DNA of 64,000 bases from Hymenobacter volaticus. Lineage in GTDB: Bacteria > Bacteroidota > Bacteroidia > Cytophagales > Hymenobacteraceae. The notes beneath the pieces were generated by a model. The model saw only the letters and a list, made by a program, of their open reading frames with translations, was not told the DNA's origin and searched no databases. Where the stretch lies: contig NZ_CP095061.1 of the NCBI RefSeq assembly GCF_022921055.1, positions 1,341,501-1,405,500 of the forward strand. Direction: 5' to 3'. Position numbers and translations under genes: made by a program. Below are positions 58,001 through 64,000 of this stretch, piece by piece (position 1 is the stretch's first letter; each line of letters begins with the position of its first letter).

Positions 58001-58449
58001 CGGTACTCTAGTCCACTCAGCTCCGCCACCCGCAGCGGCACTTTCGACTTGTAGGTTTCCAGAAACGGCCAGGTTTCCTCGCCATTCTCGGCTACTTGCC
58101 GCTCGCTCAGCTCCATCCGCGGGTCTTGCAGCTTGCCGTCGGGGCGCTTGCGGGCGCGGTATTGGCCCCACTTCGAACGGTACTGCTGACCGTTTACTTC
58201 AAACTCCACTTCGGCCCAGCTCTCGCCGGTACCGTGGCTCATCACCTGCTCGGGGCCGCTGGTTTCGTGGCGCGGCACCTGCCCGTAGAGGGACAGTGTA
58301 ATGGCATCGAGAATGGTCGTCTTGCCCGCCCCCGTAGCCCCGGTAATAGCAAACAGCCCCGCATCCGACAGCGGCGACTGGCTGAAATCCACGGTGTGCT
58401 CCCCGCGCAGGGAGTTGAGATTGAAGAAGCGGACGCGGAGAATTTTCAT
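55015..58449 (-). CDS. sbcC: SbcC-type SMC-like exonuclease ATPase
   Basis: The 1144-residue product starts MKILRVRFFNLNSLRGEHTVDF. It has Walker A GATGAGKTT at residues 37-45, two long Gln-rich coiled coils, the zinc hook C552-P-V-C555, an ABC signature LSGGESFLVSLALALG and Walker B DTLFIDEGFGTLDPD. With SbcD it cuts hairpins and DNA ends. No sbcD gene is next to it; the upstream 350 bases hold no gene. It converges with the DUF6687-like gene. Confidence 0.93.
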   Translation of the reverse strand: MKILRVRFFNLNSLRGEHTVDFSQSPLSDAGLFAITGATGAGKTTILDAITLSLYGQVPRHETSGPEQVMSHGTGESWAEVEFEVNGQQYRSKWGQYRARKRPDGKLQDPRMELSERQVAENGEETWPFLETYKSKVPLRVAELSGLEYRQFLRSVLLAQGDFTKFLKSTAGERAQLLEKITDTKKYSDISRVAFEKAKQEAQQVETLRAGLAGVVLLSPEEVAFLETEIQQFQQQLEEATTARQKLQETQTWLRRLHELRARHQESQTRQLQLTAQTDTLTPLKQRLALHTQAAPFATDWALLRQSDAHITRLRQEAEQFRQRLPQLQQLRDTAAAARTAAQQAYETATTTRQQQEPKLREAEQLDNSMREANKQLQLAKDEYEQKNEQCKALKATAEQAATRTRALREQVLELSKWLELNANVSELHETLPDLSASLLQWEHLKAELGQLRQRLHEARQRQTQATEAATRYQLVAAEANQRLQALTTRQQAALDARTAWLHRLRYHVASLVREQEKDQQHWDDLRRSLQMQQLILSHADTRQLLEPGQPCPVCGATEHPYLAGVLGVSEDSFQHDRQREDDMSQRVRALGTRFNRLNTYVTMLEQAGPEPAAVPTDTIQLLPEAGEKAAAEEVRALVQELKELRDQHTTTNQHFTQATTQQEAATQQQQEYAQAVLQLEAELADAEERGPAAKMMIQSQLENFGMVFTDENGRALMEQARLRIQEFTNTQQQREKAATELSGVSVAADEAERQKVELDAWLRARKQTVLDQYNAIQAQQRQREELFAGSDVAQARQQLEEAVQQAEARRQQAEQALQQHETALVLANTQQQQREQDAQTQQLLREQQHTTLTAALTAAGLAPDPTALTALLLPDPEVRRLADQLQRHEQALAVTQQTLTDLAQQLQQEQARALTEEPLESIEQQLSASNQQLATLNQQLGQRQQRLHDHRSGQERHAALAEQLEQQQQEARRWRQLADVIGSADGKKFSEFAQGLTLARLTDLANRHLHRLTDRYRILRNPEEHLDLLIVDEYQGGSSRTMNSLSGGESFLVSLALALGLSELASHRTQIDTLFIDEGFGTLDPDTLNVALSALENLQGTGKTIGIISHVEALKERVSTQINVRKGVGGVSSLQIVGFGEEV

Positions 58450-58801
58450 GCAAGTAACTGGCTAGAAGATGCCAGTGGAAACAGGTAACAAAGCAGCCAT
58501 AAAAAGACGTGTAGCTGCCCCGATTGAAAAGGTGGCTCAGCGTACTCGAAGAGAAAAACCAACTAAGCGTCGCTGCAGCCTAAACGAAACGCAAGTAAGG
58601 CAAGGCTCCGTACCACGAAGTTACTGTGAAATAGCTGCACCTCGGCAGGATGGATTTTACGTCACCAAACATTCATACAAAGCACTACCGCAGGTTTCAA
58701 CATGCCTGATCAAGTTGAATACCAGCCATAGTGCCGCAGTTGAAAATGCGCTCTGCCCGGTAGGAATAGGAGCAAACCACTACTCAAGCTCACTTTTGGT
58801 T
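58450..58801. other. Gap upstream of sbcC
   Basis: No gene is supported. Open frames that cross it lack family features, and no sbcD fragment is seen. It separates sbcC from the GH43-like gene, both leftward. Confidence 0.5.
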
Positions 58802-59803
58802 TTATTCTGGGGCGCCAAAGTTTGGCGAACCATCCAGGTTCCAGGTGAAAGGCTTCGCTCGGACTTGGCGGGCCCAACCGGCTTGGCTACGGCGAGCGGC
58901 GTGGTAGATGATGTAGTCCTGCTGGTTGATTTCAACGAAGCAAGCGTGGCCCGGACCGAAGATGGTATCCGTTTTCGAAAACACGGGCTGGGGCTCTTTG
59001 CGCCACGAAGTCGGGTCCGGTAGGTCGCCGCCGAGATAAGTGAGCTGGCCTAGGCAATACTCGTCGGTCCAGCTGCCGCTGGCCGAGTACACAATAAAGA
59101 TGCGGCCGTTACGGGTTAGCACTTGCGGACCCTCGTTCACGTACGGATAGCCTTGCTTTTCCCACTCGTGTTCGGGCCGAGAAATGCACACTCGGTCAGA
59201 GGAAATCGTCCAGGGGTTGCTCATGCGGGCGATGTAGATGTTTTGGCTGACGTTGGTAAAGCCTTCCCACCCCGACCATATAAAGTACTTCTGCCCATCT
59301 TCGGTGGCCAGTACCGTTCCGTCAATAGCCCATCGGTCGGTCGGAACATCAAGCTTCCCTTTGAACTCGTACTCGCCTTGCGGATCACTGGTGGTGCCTT
59401 CTAGGGCGTACAGTCGCTCTTCGCCGTTTTTGGCGTTGTAAAGGGCAAAGTAGATGTACCATTTCCCGTCGATCAACTGCAACTCGGGCGCCCATATTTC
59501 CACAAACTCGGGTGTGGTGCCTTGTTTGCCTGGCCATACTTGTACAAGCTTGGCGGTAGCCATTTCCAGTAAGCTAGAAAATTTGCTTATCAGAATTGCT
59601 TGCTTCAGCCGGTCAACGGTGCAGTAGTACAGGCTGCCTTCGTGCGAAACAACCCAGGGGTCTTCGCCATCTGCCACCAGCACGTGCGTTTGGTCGCCGC
59701 TGGGCGGTAGCGCCCGCGCATTTTTAGTTAGCTCGTTTATTTCTGCTACGGTCATCGGCGCTAAATGCGCCTCCTGATAAATATGGTCGTCAGGTATATG
59801 CAT
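58802..59803 (-). CDS. GH43-family glycoside hydrolase, cytoplasmic
   Basis: The 333-residue product has no signal peptide. GH43 residues are visible: the base Asp in GEDPWVVSHEG, the Asp in WAIDGTVLATEDG and the acid Glu in YVNEGPQVLTRNG. The blades (WAPELQLIDGKWYIYFALY, KYFIWSGWEG) are in the usual order. Family members cleave arabinose or xylose linkages; the exact one is unknown. It lies downstream of a dioxygenase gene on the same strand but behind an inverted repeat. Confidence 0.87.
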   Translation of the reverse strand: MHIPDDHIYQEAHLAPMTVAEINELTKNARALPPSGDQTHVLVADGEDPWVVSHEGSLYYCTVDRLKQAILISKFSSLLEMATAKLVQVWPGKQGTTPEFVEIWAPELQLIDGKWYIYFALYNAKNGEERLYALEGTTSDPQGEYEFKGKLDVPTDRWAIDGTVLATEDGQKYFIWSGWEGFTNVSQNIYIARMSNPWTISSDRVCISRPEHEWEKQGYPYVNEGPQVLTRNGRIFIVYSASGSWTDEYCLGQLTYLGGDLPDPTSWRKEPQPVFSKTDTIFGPGHACFVEINQQDYIIYHAARRSQAGWARQVRAKPFTWNLDGSPNFGAPE

Positions 59804-59844
59804 GCCTGTGCTAAGCTGAAGTATCGATGCTGTTATGGTTAAAG

Positions 59845-59930
59845 AGTAGAAGCTAGAGAACTCGTTCTCTTCCTAGCTGCTAGATGCGCTACATCAGGCG
59901 AAGAGGCGAACGAACTCTCTAGCTTCTACT
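59845..59930. repeat. Inverted repeat between PhyH-like and GH43 genes
   Basis: AGTAGAAGCTAGAGA (59845-59859) pairs with TCTCTAGCTTCTACT (59916-59930), and inner GTTC and GAAC bases extend the pairing. It could terminate the dioxygenase transcript or be an inserted palindromic element. Confidence 0.65.
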
Positions 59931-59947
59931 TTCTTGGTCTACAGAGC

Positions 59948-60792
59948 CTACGCTTCACCCATCATCAATCCTTCAATAGTATGCCCCTGCTCGATAATCT
60001 CTAACTCGTCGACTATTCGGCAAGTAAGATGCTGCTTGAGGCTTTCGGGTAGGGTTTCGTAGAAGGTTCTCGTGATTTGCAAGTCGTGGCGCTCGGCGTT
60101 GTTGGCAGTCGGCGCATCTACCCCGAGTACCAGCGCAGGGCGGGACTTATCGGAGTGATTAGCCGTGCCGCGGTGGATGGTCAGGGCCGAACGGGCCGAA
60201 ATGTCGCCCATCTGGGGCATTTTGCGCTGAGCGCGTTGCTGGTAGCGGGGGCTGTTGGATTTGGGCGGAAACATACCGTGCTCGAAGTCGATGGGCAGGT
60301 CCCATTGCGTACCGGGGGCTACTTCGAAAGGCCCCATATTCTCGGTTACATCGACGGTGGTGAGGTTAAAGGCCAGCGAGTTGAGCCGGCGGCCGATGAT
60401 GGTATCGTCGGGGCGGGAAAGTCGCGGTGCCAGGGCTGGTTGACGGCCCCGGGATTGGGCACATCGAAGCCGATTTCAACAATTTTGTAGTCGGGCCCAA
60501 GCACAGCCTCACACACGGCCGTTACCCATGGGTGTGTAGCGAGTTCCACGAAACCGCGAATATCTTCGGGGTGAATCTCGACGTAGTGCCGCTTGGGGCC
60601 ACGGCCAAGGGCGCCACCAGGGCGCTTAAGGGCAGCTTCGTACAGCACGGCAATGTCTTCGCCGAGTTGCTGCGCCCATTCGCGACTGAAGGCTCCTTTC
60701 AGGCCAATGATACCGTCGCCGTAGAGCCCGCCCATGATTTGCGCGACGTCGTAGGTGGTTTGGGTAGGGTTTTTTAGCTGCGCTGTTTCCAT
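59948..60792 (-). CDS. Phytanoyl-CoA dioxygenase-like protein (frameshifted)
   Basis: The restored product is 281 residues. The Fe(II) motif is HRD in NQPWHRDFP, and the partner His may lie in the LTIHRGTANHSDKSRPAL segment, which also has the Arg for 2-oxoglutarate. These are hallmarks of PhyH-type non-heme dioxygenases. The substrate is unknown. The frame breaks at 60415-60417: one base more gives FPRPDDTIIGRRLNSLAFN. A good promoter (60816-60845) precedes it. Confidence 0.87.
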
Positions 60793-61200
60793 ACTGCTCT
60801 GCTGTTAGGCTGTTTAAAAGCTAATCTAGCTCCGTCCCGCATCAACAAGGGCACAAGAGAAGCCGGTCGATGTTTGCTGCTTAACGCATTTCAAGCATTT
60901 TTGGTGGCACTTGGTATTGGAAATACAGCGTAATGCAGGAATAAGACTACACATACTCAGCAGTAGTTTTGGCGCCTGTAGCCTGGTACACCAAGGGCGA
61001 TAATGACCCCAATGGCCCTTGCCGAAAGTTCCGCAAAGCATCTGCACTTCGGTTGCCACAAAGGAAAATGGGCGGTAGCGGCTACTCGCCGTGTATAATG
61101 CTACTAAGCGAGAGTTGAGCAAATAGCAGAAAAGTTAGGTGAACTTGTAATCCGCCACGCATTACCTTTCCAGCTTCAATACCACTCCTCAACGAAGCTG
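60793..61200. other. Divergent region between PhyH-like and GH92 genes
   Basis: No gene is supported. The left end holds the leftward promoter at 60816-60845. On the right, TACCTTTC near the GH92 start has a TTG only 15 bases away, so that promoter is uncertain. Confidence 0.45.
60816..60845 (-). promoter_or_regulatory. Bacteroidota-type promoter of the PhyH-like gene
   Basis: On the minus strand, TTG and TAGCTTTT are separated by exactly 19 bases, one mismatch from TTG-N19-TAnnTTTG. The box lies 24-53 bases before the start codon. Confidence 0.6.
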
Positions 61201-63498
61201 ATGAAACGACTGCTCCTGCCTGCCGCATTCCTCCTCGCGGCGCTGCCTACCTTTGCCCAAAAGCCGAAAGTCGCCGAGAACCTTGTGCAGTACGCCCACC
61301 CTATAGTAGGAACGGCGAAGATGGGACACACTTTTCCGGGCGCAACTGTGCCTTTCGGCATGGTGCAGCTCTCGCCCGACACCGATACGCTTAGCTACGA
61401 GCAAGACGGCAAGTACAACCCCGACATGTACAAGTACTGCGCTGGCTACCAGTACCAAGACAAAACCATCGTCGGTTTCAGCCATACCCACTTTAGCGGC
61501 ACCGGCCACTCCGACCTTGGCGACTTCCTCGTGATGCCTACCACGGGTCCGTTGCAGCTCAACCCCGGTACGGCCACCCAACCCGAGCGTGGCTACCGCT
61601 CTGCCTACTCCCACAATACCGAAGTAGCCGAGCCCGGCTATTATAAAGTGAAGCTCGACGACCACAACATCTTGGCCGAGCTGACCGCCACCAACCGGGT
61701 GGGGATGCACCAATACACCTTCCCGCAGTCCGACCAAGCCCACCTGATTCTGGATTTGATGGCCGGCATCTACAACTATCCCGACAAGAACGTCTGGACC
61801 TTTGTGCGGGTAGAGAACGACACGCTGGTGACGGGCTACCGCCAAACCAACGGCTGGGCCCGTACGCGCACGGTGTATTTCGCCATGGCTTTCTCGAAGC
61901 CCTTCACCGATTACGGCAGCCGCAACTACGGCAAGAAACAGGCATACCGCGGTTTTTGGGGCAAATTCGACCAAACCAAGAATTTCCCCGACTTGGCTGG
62001 CGAGCAGCTGCGTATGTACTTCAACTTCAAAACCACGGCAGGGGAGAAGCTGAAAGTGAAATTTGCCCTCTCGCCCGTGAGCACCGTGGGGGCCCTGCAA
62101 AACCTGCGTGCCGAAGCTCCTGGTTGGGACTTCAACAAGGTGAAAGGGCAGGCCCAGCAACTGTGGCAGCAGGAGCTAAGCAAGGTGGTAGTGGAGTCGC
62201 CGAAGAAGGTAGACAAAGAGAACTTCTACACGGCCATGTACCACGCCTTTCTGAGCCCGACCACCTACATGGACACCAACGGCCAGTACCGTGGCCTCGA
62301 CCAGAATACGCACAAAGCGGATGGCTTCACCAACTACACCACCTTCTCGCTCTGGGATACGTACCGCGCTTTGCACCCGCTCTTCAACCTGCTCCAGCCC
62401 AAGCGCAATGCCGACATGGTGCAGTCGATGCTGGCCCACTTCGACCAGAGCGTGGAGCGCATGCTGCCCGTGTGGAGCCACTACGCCAACGAAAACTGGT
62501 GCATGATTGGTTACCACAGCGTGCCTGTAGTGGCCGACGCCGTACTGAAAGGCAATGCCCCTTTCGATGCCAATAAGGCGCTTGATGCCTGCGTAACCAC
62601 GGCCCGCACGCAGCGCTACGATGGCATTGGTGAGTACATGCAGCTTGGCTATGTGCCGGAAGACAAAAGCGGCTCGTCGGTTTCGAAAACCTTGGAATAT
62701 GCCTACGACGACTGGTGCATTGCTCAGATGGCCCAGAAACTCAATCGGCAGGACATCTACCAGGAATTCAGCAAGCGCGCCCAGAACTGGCGCAACGTCT
62801 ACGATCCGCGCATCGGCTTTATGCGCCCCAAGCTTGCCGACGGTTCGTTCCGCAAGGAGTTCGACGTGCTGAGTACCCACAACCAAGGCTTCATCGAAGG
62901 CAACGCCTGGAACTATAGCCTTTATGTGCCCCACGATCCTGCTGCCCTCATCACGCTGATGGGCGGCCAGAAGCGCTTCATCGAGCACCTAGACTCGTTG
63001 TTCACGATGCACCTGCCCGATAAGTTTTTTGCCGAAACCGAGGACATCACCCGCGAGGGCATCATCGGCAATTATGTACACGGCAACGAGCCCGCCCACC
63101 ACGCCGCCTACCTCTACAACTGGACCGACCAGCCGTATAAAACCCAGGCCCGCGTCCGGATGATTCTGCCCAAGATGTACCGCCCCACCCCCGACGGCCT
63201 CGGCGGCAACGACGATTGTGGTCAAATGAGCGCCTGGTACATCTTCTCGGCCCTCGGTTTCTACCCCGTAGCCCCCGGTTCCCCCGACTACGCCCTCGGC
63301 AGCCCCGCCATCCACGGCGCCACTCTGAACTTGGAAAACGGTAAGACCTTCCGCATCACCGTTAAAAACCAGAGCGACAAGAACGTCTACGTGAAGGAAG
63401 CTCGCCTCAACGGCCAGAAACTAGCCAAACCCTTCTTGAATCATCAGGATATTTTAAACGGCGGCGAACTGGTATTTACAATGGCTGCGCGGCCGTAA
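61201..63498 (+). CDS. GH92 alpha-mannosidase
   Basis: The 765-residue product has a signal peptide (LLLPAAFLLAALPTFAQ). NLVQYAHPIVGTAKMGHTFPGA, AGYQYQDKTIVGFSHTHFSGTG and TTFSLWDTYRALHPLFNLL are typical of GH92. The catalytic acid is likely the Glu of SVSKTLEYAYDDW and the bases lie in GNDDCGQMSAW. These enzymes remove alpha-1,2 (or other) mannose from yeast mannan or N-glycans with Ca2+. No SusCD is next to it, so it probably acts in the periplasm or outside on its own. Confidence 0.94.
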   Translation: MKRLLLPAAFLLAALPTFAQKPKVAENLVQYAHPIVGTAKMGHTFPGATVPFGMVQLSPDTDTLSYEQDGKYNPDMYKYCAGYQYQDKTIVGFSHTHFSGTGHSDLGDFLVMPTTGPLQLNPGTATQPERGYRSAYSHNTEVAEPGYYKVKLDDHNILAELTATNRVGMHQYTFPQSDQAHLILDLMAGIYNYPDKNVWTFVRVENDTLVTGYRQTNGWARTRTVYFAMAFSKPFTDYGSRNYGKKQAYRGFWGKFDQTKNFPDLAGEQLRMYFNFKTTAGEKLKVKFALSPVSTVGALQNLRAEAPGWDFNKVKGQAQQLWQQELSKVVVESPKKVDKENFYTAMYHAFLSPTTYMDTNGQYRGLDQNTHKADGFTNYTTFSLWDTYRALHPLFNLLQPKRNADMVQSMLAHFDQSVERMLPVWSHYANENWCMIGYHSVPVVADAVLKGNAPFDANKALDACVTTARTQRYDGIGEYMQLGYVPEDKSGSSVSKTLEYAYDDWCIAQMAQKLNRQDIYQEFSKRAQNWRNVYDPRIGFMRPKLADGSFRKEFDVLSTHNQGFIEGNAWNYSLYVPHDPAALITLMGGQKRFIEHLDSLFTMHLPDKFFAETEDITREGIIGNYVHGNEPAHHAAYLYNWTDQPYKTQARVRMILPKMYRPTPDGLGGNDDCGQMSAWYIFSALGFYPVAPGSPDYALGSPAIHGATLNLENGKTFRITVKNQSDKNVYVKEARLNGQKLAKPFLNHQDILNGGELVFTMAARP

Positions 63499-63513
63499 GG
63501 CTTTTGTTGAGAA

Positions 63514-63990
63514 ATGAACAACAAATTACTTCTAACAATATTTGTATCGTCAACCAGCTTGGTGTTAGCTGATATATTGACTCCAATAGATATAAATAGC
63601 CTCGAAATCAGCTTTTTGTTTTTGTCAGCTTCCTTGATAAGTGGTATAGTTTATATTGGAAGTGCAGTGTTCAAGTGGCGTAAAAGCGACTCTCTAACAG
63701 CTATAGTTTTGATTGCTGGTCTATTGTCTTTACCTGGAATTGTATTCGTTTGGGATGGAGGCTGGAAAACACAGTCAATTGAATATCAACATCGCCATTT
63801 ATCAAACAGAGTAATAGAATTTCAAATGATGAATCCTGGCGCTGGAAGTTATAGAAGACGTTTTGTAGATAAAATAAAACTAGTGCCAGGAATAAGTTGG
63901 CTAAGGGAAGTTGATGCAAATAAGATAGATACTGCTAATTGGAGTAAGGTTGATATTGACGTAAATGACTTAGGGCTGAAGTATCCTTAG
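63514..63990 (+). CDS. AT-rich membrane protein of unknown function
   Basis: The 158-residue product has three hydrophobic segments in the first 90 residues (LLTIFVSSTSLVLADIL, FLFLSASLISGIVYIGSAVF, TAIVLIAGLLSLPGIVFVW). A polar C-terminus follows with GSYRRRFVDKIKLVPGISWL. The DNA is markedly AT-richer than GH92, 15 bases before it, which suggests recent gain. No family is recognised. Confidence 0.65.
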   Translation: MNNKLLLTIFVSSTSLVLADILTPIDINSLEISFLFLSASLISGIVYIGSAVFKWRKSDSLTAIVLIAGLLSLPGIVFVWDGGWKTQSIEYQHRHLSNRVIEFQMMNPGAGSYRRRFVDKIKLVPGISWLREVDANKIDTANWSKVDIDVNDLGLKYP

Positions 63991-64000
63991 CAATAGCGTT

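Noticed and set aside
58469..59023. Open frame in the gap right of sbcC
   Set aside because: It has no family features, runs into the antisense of the GH43-like gene and is not an sbcD remnant.
61189..62160. Open frame antisense to GH92
   Set aside because: It overlaps a full GH92 gene, and its Val/Gly/His-rich sequence is typical of an antisense shadow.
1..64000. CRISPR arrays, prophage, insertion sequences
   Set aside because: No regularly spaced short repeats, Cas proteins, transposase, integrase or phage structural proteins were recognised.

Overview
The window looks like a chromosomal segment of a Bacteroidota member of the Cytophagales, most like Hymenobacter or a close relative (inference). 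Seen directly: a SusC/SusD pair with an ECF sigma/FecR pair beside it, a second TonB receptor with a DUF4249 lipoprotein, arginine synthesis through N-acylated intermediates with an ArgF'-type transcarbamylase, and at least one or two promoters of the Bacteroidota TTG-N19-TAnnTTTG type. Base composition is moderately GC-rich, apart from a few AT-richer small genes and gaps. I saw no rRNA, tRNA, CRISPR array, prophage or insertion-sequence transposase.

Layout. 1-7.6 kb: metallo-hydrolase and SDR pair, a membrane-anchored VWA-type protein, a DUF6624/TonB-C protein, a YiiX-type hydrolase and an MFS transporter. 8.0-21.1 kb: a polysaccharide utilization locus (ECF sigma, FecR anti-sigma, SusC, SusD, GH144-type glucanase, GH43-like protein with CBM32 and FnIII modules, GH3 beta-glucosidase). 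The GH144 + GH3 combination points to beta-1,2-glucan as the substrate. 21.2-26.5 kb: fabG, a geranylgeranyl-reductase-like flavoprotein, a TPR lipoprotein, lpdA and a small membrane protein. 27-42.8 kb: two divergent arms of arginine/carbamoyl-phosphate synthesis. The leftward arm holds argH, argE-like and argB; the rightward arm holds a GNAT N-acylglutamate synthase candidate, argG, argC, argD, carA, carB and argF'. Small unrelated genes sit inside the rightward arm. 42.9-48.8 kb: Thr-rich secreted protein, DMT transporter, rarA, sppA, purine nucleoside phosphorylase. 49-52.6 kb: DUF4249 + TonB receptor pair and thioredoxin. 52.8-58.4 kb: secreted hypothetical, HNH protein, a protein of unknown function and sbcC. 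58.8-63.5 kb: cytoplasmic GH43-like enzyme, phytanoyl-CoA dioxygenase-like protein and a GH92 alpha-mannosidase, then an AT-rich membrane protein.

A striking property of the sequence is that eleven genes, including carB, rarA, susD and fecR, are each broken by one missing base in a short G/C run. Restoring one base rejoins two well-matched halves in every case, and the ten complete genes all have a length of 2 mod 3. This is most simply explained by indel errors in the assembly, so these genes are annotated here as single coding regions with a frameshift.

The best leads are: the putative beta-1,2-glucan locus; the GNAT enzyme with a four-cysteine C-terminal cluster and a long, potentially structured leader; the ArgF' protein with Gln at the residue position that separates acetyl- from succinyl-ornithine carbamoyltransferases; and two families of dispersed palindromic repeats, one with a perfect 42-bp hairpin.
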